From Streptomyces hoynatensis (lineage in GTDB: Bacteria; Actinomycetota; Actinomycetes; Streptomycetales; Streptomycetaceae), in NCBI RefSeq assembly GCF_003626535.1, contig NZ_RBAL01000018.1, positions 1 through 64,000 of the forward strand: DNA of 64,000 bases. Direction: 5' to 3'. This document shows, piece after piece, positions 25,548 to 34,024 of the stretch. Each line of letters starts with the position of its first letter. Within the stretch, counting starts at the first letter, position 1. A program made the position numbers and the translations under genes. The notes beneath the pieces were generated by a model, which saw only the letters and a program-made list of their open reading frames with translations, ran no database searches and was not told where the DNA came from.

Positions 25548-27926
25548 CTACTCCGCCAGGCCGACGAGGTGTTCCGGCCGGACCGGCACCCGGCGCAGGG
25601 CGCGTCCCGTCGCCTGCCTGAGGGCGGCCACCACGGCCGGGGTGGCCGAGAGGGTGGGGGCCTCGCCGGCGCCGCGCAGCCCGTACGGGGCGTGCGGGTC
25701 GGCGAGTTCGAGCACGTCCACGGGCATGCTCGGGGCGTCCAGGACGGTCGGCAGGAGGTAGTCGGTGAACGAGGGGTTGCGCACCCGGCCCGCGGCGTCG
25801 ACCCGGAGCTCCTCCAGGATCGCGAGGCCGAGGCCCTGGAGGGAGCCGCCGTGGATCTGGCCCACCACCGCGCGCGGGTTGATCGCCCGGCCGACGTCCT
25901 GGGCGGCGGCCAGCTCCACGACCTTCACCAGGCCGAGCTCGGTGTCGACCTCCACGACGGCGCGGTGGGCGCAGAAGGAGTACTGCACGTGCCCGTCGCC
26001 CTGCCCGGTCACCGGGTCGAACGGCCGGGTCGGGCGGTGCCTGAACTCCCGCTCCGCCGTCACGGGGCCGGCTTCCAGCAGCTCGGCGAGGCCGGCAAGC
26101 ACCTCGCCCTCCGCCGTGACCACCTTGCCCTCGGCCAGCCGCAGCCCGTCCGCGGGCGGGCCGTCCGCGGGCCGGCCGCGGCGCTCGCGGGCGCGCCGCA
26201 GCACCTCGGCGCGCACGGCGGCGCACGCCTCGCGGACCGCGCCGCCGGTCAGGTACGTCTGCCGGGAGGCCGAGGTGGAGCCGGCCGAGCCGATGCCGGT
26301 GTCGGGGGGCGCCAGGACCACCCGGGAGACGCCGAGTTCGGTGCGGGCGATCTGCGTCTGGACGGTGACCCCGCCCTGCCCGACCTCGGCCGCGGCGGTG
26401 CGCACCGTGGCCACCGGCTCGTCCCCGGACAGCTCCAGGGTGACCCGCGCCGTCGAGGGGTCGTCGTAGCCCTCGGAGAAGGCGACGTTCTTGATGCCGA
26501 CCGCGTAGCCCACGCCGCGCACCACGGACTCGCCGCGGCTCGCCCGGCCGAGCCCGCCGGGCAGCGCGCGCGGCTCGACGCGGCGGGCCCCGGTCGCCGA
26601 ATCCCGCGTCTCCCACTGCCGCGGGCGCGGCAGGGGGCGCTCCTTGACCAGGCGCAGGAGCTCGGCGACCGGCGCCGGGGAGTCCACCCGCTGGCCCGTG
26701 GGCATGACCGAGCCCTCGGAGAGGGCGTTGCGCTGCCTGAACTCGACGGGGTCCAGGCCGAGTTCGGCGGCGAGCAGGTCCATCTGCGCCTCGTAGGCGA
26801 AGCAGGCCTGGACGGCGCCGAAGCCGCGCATCGCGCCACAGGGAGGGTTGTTGGTGTAGAGGGCGAGGGCCTCCACCTCGACGGCGGGCACCTCGTAGGG
26901 GCCCACGCCGAGCGAGGCCGCGTTGCCGACCACGGCGGGCGAGGAGGAGGCGTAGGCGCCGCCGTCGAGGACGATGCGCGCCCGCACGTGCGTCAGCCTG
27001 CCGTCGCGGGTGGCGCCGTGCTCGTAGCTGAGGGTCGCCGGGTGCCGGTGGACGTGGCCGAGGAAGGACTCGTCGCGGCGGTAGGACATCTTCACGGGGC
27101 GGCCGGTGCGCAGCGCCAGCAGGCAGGCGTGGGCCTGCATCGACAGGTCCTCGCGGCCCCCGAAGGCGCCCCCCACCCCGGCCAGGGTCAGGCGGACCTT
27201 CGCGGGCGGCAGGCCGAGCACCGGCGCCAGCTGGCGCCGGTCCACGTGCAGCCACTGGGTGGCGACGTACAGGTCCACGCCGCCCTCCCCGTCCGGCACG
27301 GCGAGGCCCGACTCGGGCCCGAGGAACGCCTGGTCCTGCATGCCGACCCGGTACTCGCGGGCGACCACCACGTCGGCGCGGGCCGCGGCCGCGGCCAGGT
27401 CGCCGCGCCGCACCGGCTGGCGGTGCACGACGTTGGGGTGCGGCACCAGGGCGGCGTAGCGGTCGGCGCGGTCCGGATGCAGGAGGGGGGCGCCGGGGGC
27501 GGTGGCGCTCGCCTCGTCGTGGACGCCGGGGAGTTCGGCGTACTCCGCCCGGATCAGGGCGGCGGCCCTGCGGGCGGTCTCCGGGTGGTCGGCGGCGACC
27601 AGCGCCACCGGCTCGCCGTGGTAGCGGACCCGTCCTTCGGCGAGCACCGGCTGGTCGGGGAGGTCGAGGCCGTAGTGGGTGGCGGCGGGCAGGTCGCGGG
27701 CGGTGAGCACGCAGGCGACCCCGGGGACGGCCAGGGCCGGGGCGACGTCCAGGCCCAGCAGCCTGGCGTGGGCGTGCGGGCTGCGCAGCGTGTGCCCCCA
27801 CAGCATGTCCGGGTGCCGCAGGTCGGAGGCGTAGGGGAAGGCGCCGGTCACCTTCTGCCGCCCGTCGGGCCGGCCGGCGGACTCCCCCACGCCGCCGAAA
27901 CCCCCGGGCGCTGCCGGCGCGTTCAC
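25548..27926 (-). CDS. xdhB: Xanthine dehydrogenase, molybdopterin-binding subunit
   Basis: A 792-aa large subunit of the xanthine-oxidase/CoxL family. Domain order: an N-terminal a/b hammerhead domain (GRQKVTGAFPYASDLRHPDMLWGHTLRS, shown in part) and two Mo-binding domains with VGGAFGGREDLSMQ, MRGFGAVQACFAYE and EVGQGGVTVQTQ, closing with RGAGEAPT, whose Glu is the proton-accepting residue of this family. The GTG start overlaps the stop of the [2Fe-2S] subunit (GTGA) and has GGAGGGC upstream. It oxidises hypoxanthine/xanthine to urate with FAD and FeS partners; close homologues act on other heterocycles, so specificity rests on context (PucR, 8-oxoguanine deaminase). Confidence 0.92.
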   Translation of the reverse strand: MNAPAAPGGFGGVGESAGRPDGRQKVTGAFPYASDLRHPDMLWGHTLRSPHAHARLLGLDVAPALAVPGVACVLTARDLPAATHYGLDLPDQPVLAEGRVRYHGEPVALVAADHPETARRAAALIRAEYAELPGVHDEASATAPGAPLLHPDRADRYAALVPHPNVVHRQPVRRGDLAAAAARADVVVAREYRVGMQDQAFLGPESGLAVPDGEGGVDLYVATQWLHVDRRQLAPVLGLPPAKVRLTLAGVGGAFGGREDLSMQAHACLLALRTGRPVKMSYRRDESFLGHVHRHPATLSYEHGATRDGRLTHVRARIVLDGGAYASSSPAVVGNAASLGVGPYEVPAVEVEALALYTNNPPCGAMRGFGAVQACFAYEAQMDLLAAELGLDPVEFRQRNALSEGSVMPTGQRVDSPAPVAELLRLVKERPLPRPRQWETRDSATGARRVEPRALPGGLGRASRGESVVRGVGYAVGIKNVAFSEGYDDPSTARVTLELSGDEPVATVRTAAAEVGQGGVTVQTQIARTELGVSRVVLAPPDTGIGSAGSTSASRQTYLTGGAVREACAAVRAEVLRRARERRGRPADGPPADGLRLAEGKVVTAEGEVLAGLAELLEAGPVTAEREFRHRPTRPFDPVTGQGDGHVQYSFCAHRAVVEVDTELGLVKVVELAAAQDVGRAINPRAVVGQIHGGSLQGLGLAILEELRVDAAGRVRNPSFTDYLLPTVLDAPSMPVDVLELADPHAPYGLRGAGEAPTLSATPAVVAALRQATGRALRRVPVRPEHLVGLAE

Positions 27927-28399
27927 CGGGCGCCCTCCGCCCGCCGGGCCGCGGCCAGTCTCACCGCGGACAGGATCTGCTCGTAGCCGGTGCAGCGGCA
28001 CAGGTTCCCCGACAGCGCCTCCCGGATCTCGGCCTCCGCGGGCCGTGGCTCCCGGCGCAGCAGCGCGTCGGTGGCCATGAGGAGTCCCGGCGTGCAGAAG
28101 CCGCACTGCACGGCCCCCGCCTCCGCGAACGCCTCCTGCACCGCCGAGAGGCCCGCGGCGCCGGCCAGTGACTCGACGGTCTCCACCTCGCGGCCCTCGG
28201 CCTGCCCGGCGGCGACCAGGCAGGCGCACACCGGCTCGCCGTCGAGCCGCACCGTGCAGGAGCCGCACTCGCCCTGCTCGCAGGCGTTCTTGGTGCCGAA
28301 CAGGCCGAGCCGCTCGCGCAGCACGTACAGCAGGCTCTCGCCCTCCCACACCCCCTCCGCGTGGGCGGGGCGGCCGTTGACGGTCAGGTTCACGCGCAC
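27923..28399 (-). CDS. Xanthine dehydrogenase, [2Fe-2S] subunit
   Basis: A 158-aa small subunit carrying two [2Fe-2S] clusters that relay electrons from Mo to FAD. The plant-ferredoxin-type cluster is CEQGECGSC followed by a fourth Cys (VCACL); the second, all-helical cluster is CGFCTPG and CRCTGY. GTG 28399 lies 6 nt after GGAGG; GTG 28393, which overlaps the FAD-subunit stop as GTGA, is the alternative. Both ends overlap neighbouring subunits, so the three are translated together. Confidence 0.93.
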   Translation of the reverse strand: MRVNLTVNGRPAHAEGVWEGESLLYVLRERLGLFGTKNACEQGECGSCTVRLDGEPVCACLVAAGQAEGREVETVESLAGAAGLSAVQEAFAEAGAVQCGFCTPGLLMATDALLRREPRPAEAEIREALSGNLCRCTGYEQILSAVRLAAARRAEGAR

Positions 28400-29268
28400 C
28401 GTTCTCCTCCTCGGTAGGCGGTCCAGGTCCGGTCGAGGGTGCGCCGCGCGAGCACCGCGACGGCGTGCCTGCGGTAGGCGGCCGAGCCGCGCACGTCGTC
28501 GATCGGGGCGCAGGCCGCGGCGGCGAGTTCGGCGAAGCGGCGCGCGGCCGAGGGCGGCGGGGGCCGCCGGTCCTCCCAGTGCCCGCCCTCGGCGAGCACG
28601 CCGGCGAGGAACTCCTCTGCCTCGCGGGCGCGCCGCGGGGTGGGCGCGGCGGAGCCGATGCCGGTGCGCACCGAGCGGCCTGCCTCGTCCAGGGCCAGGG
28701 CGAAGGAGCACACCGCCACGACCATGGCGTTGCGGGTGCCGACCTTGGCGAACTCCTGCGGCCCGCCCGCGGGGTCGATCCGCACCGCGCGGATCAGCTC
28801 GTCCGCCGCGAGGGCGTTGCGCCGCGGCCCGGTGAAGAACTCCTCGACGGGGATCAGCCTGGTGCCGCGCACCGAGGCGGCCTCGACGGCGGCCCCGGCG
28901 GCGAGCAGCGCCGGATGGGCGTCGCCGGCGGGCGAGGCGGTGCCGAGGTTGCCGCCCACGGTGCCCCGGTTGCGGATCTGCGGCGAGCCCACGGCGCGGG
29001 CGGCGTGGGCGAGCGCGGGCAGCGGGCCCCCGAGCGCCGCCGCGATCTCCCGGTAGGGGACGGCCGCGCCGAGCCGCACGGCGCCCTTCTCCCGGTGCCA
29101 GCGGGCGAGTTCGCCGATGCGGCCCAGGTCGAGGAGGCACGCGGGCCGCCTGCGGCCGAAGTTGAGCTCGACCATGAGGTCGGTGCCCCCGGCGATCGGG
29201 ACCGCCTCCGGGTGGGCCGCCTTGGCGGCCAGCGCCTCTTCCCAGGTGGCGGGGCGGAGGAAGTCCAT
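28390..29268 (-). CDS. Xanthine dehydrogenase, FAD-binding subunit
   Basis: A 292-aa medium subunit of the CoxM/XdhA type. IAGGTDLMVELNFG and IRNRGTVGGNLGTASPAGD are the two flavin-binding motifs; the C-terminal half is the CO-dehydrogenase flavoprotein C-terminal domain. First gene of the operon FAD - FeS - Mo - xdhC - AlkZ-like. The ATG follows GAAGGG. It is divergent from a PucR-type regulator across 153 nt, the usual arrangement for PucR control. Confidence 0.92.
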   Translation of the reverse strand: MDFLRPATWEEALAAKAAHPEAVPIAGGTDLMVELNFGRRRPACLLDLGRIGELARWHREKGAVRLGAAVPYREIAAALGGPLPALAHAARAVGSPQIRNRGTVGGNLGTASPAGDAHPALLAAGAAVEAASVRGTRLIPVEEFFTGPRRNALAADELIRAVRIDPAGGPQEFAKVGTRNAMVVAVCSFALALDEAGRSVRTGIGSAAPTPRRAREAEEFLAGVLAEGGHWEDRRPPPPSAARRFAELAAAACAPIDDVRGSAAYRRHAVAVLARRTLDRTWTAYRGGERCA

Positions 29269-29421
29269 CGTCGTATGCCCTTCGCGGTAGGCGGTCCCTC
29301 CAGTAAGCGGTCTGGTGAGGGGGTGCGGACAGTCACGGATGGTGCGAAGATCCGCCCGGGGCGCGGGCGCCGTTCTTGTAGATTCGTACGAGGCGATCCG
29401 CGGCCGGGGAGGCGGTGCCCG
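29269..29421. promoter_or_regulatory. Divergent xdh/pucR promoter region
   Basis: A 153-nt region between the xdh operon and the PucR gene. TGTAGATT at 29377-29384 is an extended -10 for pucR; the same TAGATT hexamer precedes the 8-oxoguanine deaminase gene. Near-repeats GCGGTAGGCGGTC and CAGTAAGCGGTCT lie on the xdh side and could be regulator contacts. No clear xdh -35/-10 was found. Confidence 0.45.
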
Positions 29422-31026
29422 ATGCGTCTGCGCACTCTGCTCGAGGGCAGGTCCCCGGGCCTGCGGCTGCTCACCGGCGAGGGGGAGCTCGACCGGCTGG
29501 TGCGCGGGGTCATGACCACGGACCTGCGCGACCCCAGCCGTTACCTGCGGGGCGGGGAGCTGGTGCTGACCGGCCTGGCCTGGTGGCGGAGTCCCGCGGA
29601 CGCCGAGCCCTTCGTGCGGGTGCTCGTGGCCGCCGGGGTGGCCGGACTCGCCGCGGGCGAGGCGGAGTTCGGGGCGGTGCCGACGGAGCTGACGGCCGCC
29701 TGCGCCCGGCACGGGCTGCCGCTGTTCGCGGTGGCCGAGGAGGTCGGCTTCGCGGAGCTGACGGAGCATGTGCTGCGGCGGGTGTCCGGTGAGCGGGCCG
29801 GGGACCTCGCCGCGGTGGTGGAGCGGCACCGGCGGCTGCGGGCGGCCGGCGGCCCGCGCGCCGTGCTCGAACTCCTGGCCTCCCACCTGGACCTGCCGGC
29901 CTGGCTGCTGACCTCCACCGGCCGCGAGGTGCCGGCCGCCCCGGGGCCGCTGCCCGGGCCGGTGGCGCGGGAACTGGCCGCCAGGTGGCTGGCCGCCGCC
30001 TGGCGCGGCGCGCCCCACCTGGGGACCACCGTCGAGGGGGTGGAGTACACGCTGTTCCCGGTGCCGGAGGAGCCCGGCCGGCCAGGCGGCGAGGGGGCGC
30101 CCGGCGGCCGCGGCGGCGCGCCGCTGACGGACTGGCTGCTCGTGGTGCAGGGCGGCGCCGCGGACTGGCCGGCCGAACGCCTCGGGCTGCTGGGCAGCGT
30201 CGCCGCCCTGCTCGCCGAGGAACGCGGGCGCGAGGACGCCGCCCCGGCGCTCGGGCGGCGGCTGGTGCGTGAGGTGTTCACGCTGCTGGGGACCGGGGCC
30301 CCGGCGGCCGAGCTGGCGGCGCGGCTGCGGCTGGCCGCTCCGGTGCTCGCGCCGGGCCGCGCCGCGCCGCACTGGCAGGTGGCGGTCGCCAGGCTCGAGC
30401 CGCCCGAGGGCGCCGATGCCGGCTCGGGTGCGGCGGCCCGCGGGCTGCTGAGCGAGCTGTTCCGGGCCCCGGCCGTGACCGGCCGCGAGGGGGAGGCGGC
30501 CGCGCTGCTTCCGGTGCCCTCGGCCGACGCGGCGTTCCGGGCCGAGGCGGTGCTGGCGCCGGTGCGCCCCGCGCTCGCGGCCGGGCTGCGGGGCGGCGGC
30601 CGGCTGACGCTGGGACTGAGCGCGGCCGTCGACTCGGCCGAGGGGCTGCCCGGCGCCCTGGAGGAGGCGCGGCACGCCCGCCGGGTGGCCGCCGCGGGGC
30701 CGGGGGCGGTCCGCGGGGCGGGGCACGAGGAACTGGCCTCGCACGTGCTGCTGCTGCCCTTCGTGCCGGAGGACGTGCGGCGGGCGTTCACCTCCCGGCT
30801 GCTCGAACCGCTGCGGGAGTACGACCGCGCCCACCACTCCGACCTGCTGGCCACGCTGGAGGCGTTCCTGGAGGCCGACGGCTCGTGGACCCGCTGCGCG
30901 GCCCGGCTGCACCTGCATGTGAACACTCTGCGCTATCGCATCGGCCGCATCGAGCAACTGACCGGGCGGGCGCTGACGCGTCTCGAGGACAAGGTCGACT
31001 TCTTCCTCGCGTTGCGCATGAACTGA
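29422..31026 (+). CDS. pucR: PucR-family transcriptional regulator of purine catabolism
   Basis: A 534-aa regulator. The N-terminal PucR domain starts MRLRTLLEGRSPGLRLLTGE and includes TTDLRDPSRYLRGGELVLTGL; a long middle region follows (GGDEF-related fold in the family); the C-terminal PucR helix-turn-helix reads LHVNTLRYRIGRIEQLTG. GGGGAGG precedes the ATG. Family members sense purine catabolites and control xanthine dehydrogenase and uricase-pathway genes; its divergent placement beside xdh makes that role very likely. The direction of control (activation or repression) cannot be read from sequence. Confidence 0.88.
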   Translation: MRLRTLLEGRSPGLRLLTGEGELDRLVRGVMTTDLRDPSRYLRGGELVLTGLAWWRSPADAEPFVRVLVAAGVAGLAAGEAEFGAVPTELTAACARHGLPLFAVAEEVGFAELTEHVLRRVSGERAGDLAAVVERHRRLRAAGGPRAVLELLASHLDLPAWLLTSTGREVPAAPGPLPGPVARELAARWLAAAWRGAPHLGTTVEGVEYTLFPVPEEPGRPGGEGAPGGRGGAPLTDWLLVVQGGAADWPAERLGLLGSVAALLAEERGREDAAPALGRRLVREVFTLLGTGAPAAELAARLRLAAPVLAPGRAAPHWQVAVARLEPPEGADAGSGAAARGLLSELFRAPAVTGREGEAAALLPVPSADAAFRAEAVLAPVRPALAAGLRGGGRLTLGLSAAVDSAEGLPGALEEARHARRVAAAGPGAVRGAGHEELASHVLLLPFVPEDVRRAFTSRLLEPLREYDRAHHSDLLATLEAFLEADGSWTRCAARLHLHVNTLRYRIGRIEQLTGRALTRLEDKVDFFLALRMN

Positions 31027-31094
31027 GGGGCCGTGCGGCTCCGCGCCCGCTCCGGGGGTTGCCAGGCCCACCCGCCCACCGCCGGGCGGCACTT

Positions 31095-31108
31095 GTGAAC
31101 TGATTCAC
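31095..31108. promoter_or_regulatory. Palindrome GTGAA-CTGA-TTCAC upstream of TPR-like gene
   Basis: A perfect 5-bp inverted repeat with a 4-nt spacer, about 92 nt before the TPR-like start and 69 nt after pucR. The form resembles a Crp/Fnr- or GntR-type site; the binding protein is unknown. Confidence 0.4.
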
Positions 31109-31199
31109 GCAGCCCTCTTGGCCTGGGCCGGGAGCTCGTGCTGAGATGCTCACGTATCACTTCTTGTCAACGGCTCGATGACGCGCTGGGGAGGGCAAT

Positions 31200-31973
31200 G
31201 TGACGGAGACCGCCGTGCCACATTCCGTTCGGCAGGTGAACGGTGATCCGCTGGAGAGTGCGGTATGGCGGCTGCGGTCACGGGGCTGTTGGGAGGATGC
31301 GGCGGCCCTGCTGGAACCCCGGGCGGCGAGCGAGCCGAAGGCGGCCCTGGCCAGGGCCGAACTCCTCGTCGAACGCTGCATGTTCACGGCCGAGGGCTGG
31401 GGCAGGGCCGAGGAGGCGCTGCGGGCGGCCGAGTCGCTGTCCCTGAGCGACGAGGAACGCGGCACCGCCGCCTGTGAGCGCGGCTACCTCGCCTACGCCT
31501 CCACCCTGCTGCGGGTCCGCGACCGGGCCGACGAGGCGCGGGCCGCGCTGGGGCGGGCCGCGGCGCTCCTCGCCCCCGACTCGCCCGGCCGCCCGCTGCT
31601 CGACTTCAGGCGCGGCCTGATGGCCGAGCACGTCAGCGGCAATCCGCAGGCGGCCGAGGCCGGCTACCGGCGGGCGCACAACGAGGCGATCAGCCGCGGC
31701 GACGCGCTGCTGGGCTCCTACACCTGGCGGCACCTCGCCGCCCTGGCGCTGCTCGCGGGCGAGACGGCGGAGGCGCGGCACGGCTTCGCGGAGTCCCTGC
31801 GGCTGCGGGAGGAGACCGGCTTCCTGGTCGGGGTCGCGCCCGCGCTGGTGGCGCTCGCCGAGGTGACGGAGGAGCCGGAGGCCGGGCGGCTGCTGGCGGA
31901 GGCCCGCCGCCTGTTCCACCTGCTGGGCGGGGTGCCCCGCTGGCTCGCCGCGCACCTCGACGAGGAGGAGTAG
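31200..31973 (+). CDS. TPR-like helical repeat protein
   Basis: A 257-aa soluble protein made almost entirely of Ala/Glu/Arg-rich helices with tetratricopeptide-like periodicity (AEEALRAAESLSLSDEERG, ADEARAALGRAAALL, GETAEARHGFAESLRLREE). No catalytic motif. GTG start after GGAGGG; an ATG directly before it (31198) is closed at once by TGA, so the GTG is the real start. Such proteins usually scaffold protein contacts. It is convergent with a GntR gene. Function unknown. Confidence 0.7.
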   Translation: MTETAVPHSVRQVNGDPLESAVWRLRSRGCWEDAAALLEPRAASEPKAALARAELLVERCMFTAEGWGRAEEALRAAESLSLSDEERGTAACERGYLAYASTLLRVRDRADEARAALGRAAALLAPDSPGRPLLDFRRGLMAEHVSGNPQAAEAGYRRAHNEAISRGDALLGSYTWRHLAALALLAGETAEARHGFAESLRLREETGFLVGVAPALVALAEVTEEPEAGRLLAEARRLFHLLGGVPRWLAAHLDEEE

Positions 31974-32112
31974 CACTCCCCCACGCGGCCGGGGACGCGG
32001 CGCGCGTGCGGCCCACGGGAGCGGGCCGACGCGGCACCCACCGGGTGCCCGGCCTGCCGCCGGCCGTCACCTTCCGGGCACGGCGGGCCCCGGCGCCCCG
32101 GAGGCGGCCTGC

Positions 32113-32859
32113 TCAGGGCGTGGCGCGTTCGGGCGCGGCGGTCCCCGCCAGGTGCGCGCGGACCAGCCGTTCCGCCGTGGCGAACTCGCCCTGCCGCAGG
32201 GCGTCGAGCAGCTGCTGGTGCTCCGCCGCGCTCGCCACCAGCTCGGCCGCCTCGGGCGGCCGGCGGCCCGCCGCCGGGGTCTGCGCCTTCCGGTGCAGCT
32301 CCCCGGCGACCCGCACCAACTGCCGGTTGCCCGTGAGGGCGAGCAGCGCCCGGTGGAAGCCCAGGTCGGCCTCGGCGTAGGCGGCGCGGTCCCCGGCCGC
32401 GGCCGCGGTCACGGTCGCCTCGGCCAGCGGGCTCAGCTCGTCCCAGCGCTCCCTGGGCAGCGACCTGGCGAGCCGCAGCACCGCGGGCACCTCCAGGTCC
32501 GCCCGCACCTCGGCGAGTTCCGCCAGGTCCCGCGGGCTGTTCGCGGCCACCCGGAAGCCGCGGTTGGGCACGGTCTCCACGACGCCCTCGCTGACGAGTT
32601 GCTGCATCGCCTCGCGCACCGGCGTGGCCGACACGCCGTAGCGCTCGGCGAGGAGCGGCGCCGAGTAGGTGCCGCCCGGCTGCAGCTCGCCGGTGGCCAG
32701 CGCGTCCCGCAGCGCGGCGAGCACCTGGGCGCGCACCGAGTGCCGCTCCGGCAGCGTGCGCGGCCTGACCGGCAGCGCGGGCCGCGCCCGGCCCGCCGGG
32801 GCAGGCCCGGGCGCCGTGACGGCCGGCCCGCTCGCCGGCTCCGTCCGGGTGGGCTCCAT
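32113..32859 (-). CDS. GntR-family regulator, FadR/FCD subfamily
   Basis: A 248-aa repressor. The N-terminal winged helix is visible in GELQPGGTYSAPLLAERYGV followed by SATPVREAMQQLVSEGVVE, and the FCD effector domain follows (EVRADLEVPAVLRLA, ADLGFHRALLALTGN with metal-binding Asp/His). A Pro/Ala-rich stretch of about 40 residues precedes the helix-turn-helix. ATG 32859 with GGAGCGG upstream; a longer frame exists upstream without support. It is divergent from the FhuF-like gene. Its ligand, probably a small carboxylic acid, is unknown. Confidence 0.87.
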   Translation of the reverse strand: MEPTRTEPASGPAVTAPGPAPAGRARPALPVRPRTLPERHSVRAQVLAALRDALATGELQPGGTYSAPLLAERYGVSATPVREAMQQLVSEGVVETVPNRGFRVAANSPRDLAELAEVRADLEVPAVLRLARSLPRERWDELSPLAEATVTAAAAGDRAAYAEADLGFHRALLALTGNRQLVRVAGELHRKAQTPAAGRRPPEAAELVASAAEHQQLLDALRQGEFATAERLVRAHLAGTAAPERATP

Positions 32860-32952
32860 CGGTCCGCTCCGTCCCCTTCGGCGCCCCACACAACGAGGTT
32901 TTGTGCACCTTAGGCGTAGTCGGCCCTCCGGCACACCCCAACCGGCATCGGG

Positions 32953-32971
32953 TAAGGTAAGGCTAACCTGC
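32953..32971. promoter_or_regulatory. Iron box (DmdR/IdeR operator)
   Basis: A 19-bp site reading TAAGGTAAGGCTAACCTGC matches the actinobacterial iron-box consensus TTAGGTTAGGCTAACCTAA at 15 of 19 positions, including the core AGG..AGGCTAACCT. It lies 26 nt before the FhuF-like start, so iron-loaded DmdR1/IdeR should repress that gene. Confidence 0.85.
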
Positions 32972-32996
32972 CCGTGATCAAGGAGACCGTGGCTCC

Positions 32997-33839
32997 ATGA
33001 ACGTGCCCGCCCCCGCCCCGGCCCTCGCGACGACCACCCCCCTCACGCCCGCCTACGCCCGCGTCGCCGAGGTGCTGCCCGGGCTGCGCATCACCGAGGA
33101 CGAGGCGCCGCGGCGGGGGGCGGGCTGGGCCCAGGCCGCCGGCCTCGCGGCGGGCGGCGCGGAGCTGGCCGCGTTCCTCGCCGAGGACGCCGCGCAGATC
33201 CGGCGCGACTACGGCCGGGAGGGGCGCGGGGACGTGGTCGCCGGCTTCGCCCTGCACCGCTACGGCTGGCCCGCCGCCGTGCTGTTCACCGCCCCCTACT
33301 TCCTGCTGCGCCGCGTTCCCCGGCTCTCGGTCGGCGACGTCGCCTTCCACCGCGGCGAGGGGCGGATGAGCGTGCGGCGCACCACGTTCAGCTGCCTGCC
33401 CGACGACCCGGCCGCCGGCCACCCCGACGCCCGGGTGGTCCCCGGCGAGGAGGCCCTGCGCGCGGCCGTGCGGCAGGCGGCGGCCGAGCACTTCGAGCCG
33501 CTGCTCGCCGCCTTCGGGCCCCACATGCGCCGCGGGCGCCGGGCCCTGTGGGGCACGGTGACCGACGAGCTCACCGAGTCCCTGTGGTACGTGGGGCACC
33601 TCCTCGGCGAGGAGGGCCGGGCCAAGGCAGAGGCGGCACTGCTGCTGCCCGGCGGCACCGCGCCCTACCCGGGCGGCGCCGGCTTCCGCGAACTCCGCGG
33701 CCCGGAGGGGCAGTCGCTGCCCACCAGGGACCGGGCGAGCTGCTGCATGTTCTTCACGCTGCGCCCCGAGGACACCTGCGTCACCTGCCCGCGCACCTGC
33801 GACGCCGACCGCGTCCGGCGGCTGACCGCGAACTCATAA
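32997..33839 (+). CDS. FhuF-like (2Fe-2S) ferric-siderophore reductase
   Basis: A 280-aa cytosolic protein whose C-terminus carries the unusual [2Fe-2S] ligand set of FhuF-type ferric reductases, C-C-x10-C-x2-C (Cys249, Cys250, Cys261, Cys264; SCCMFFTLRPEDTCVTCP). The N-terminal part is the IucA/FhuF-like fold. It should release iron from imported ferric siderophores by reduction. A strong iron box before the gene supports induction in iron shortage. ATG start; AAGGAG lies 10 nt upstream. No siderophore biosynthesis or uptake genes are nearby. Confidence 0.88.
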   Translation: MNVPAPAPALATTTPLTPAYARVAEVLPGLRITEDEAPRRGAGWAQAAGLAAGGAELAAFLAEDAAQIRRDYGREGRGDVVAGFALHRYGWPAAVLFTAPYFLLRRVPRLSVGDVAFHRGEGRMSVRRTTFSCLPDDPAAGHPDARVVPGEEALRAAVRQAAAEHFEPLLAAFGPHMRRGRRALWGTVTDELTESLWYVGHLLGEEGRAKAEAALLLPGGTAPYPGGAGFRELRGPEGQSLPTRDRASCCMFFTLRPEDTCVTCPRTCDADRVRRLTANS

Positions 33840-34024
33840 CAGATTCGCCTACCGGCCGCATCAACTACCGCGCTTTTCCCTCTCCTTGACACTCGTTAGG
33901 GGGATTGGGCCCGAAATTCCGCTGACGTTGGCTCAGGTAGCATCAGGATGCTCTGCGGCGCCGGACGCTCACGATTCCGGCACAGGCACCGCACGATCAG
34001 CACACCCATGCGAGGGGCAGCCCT

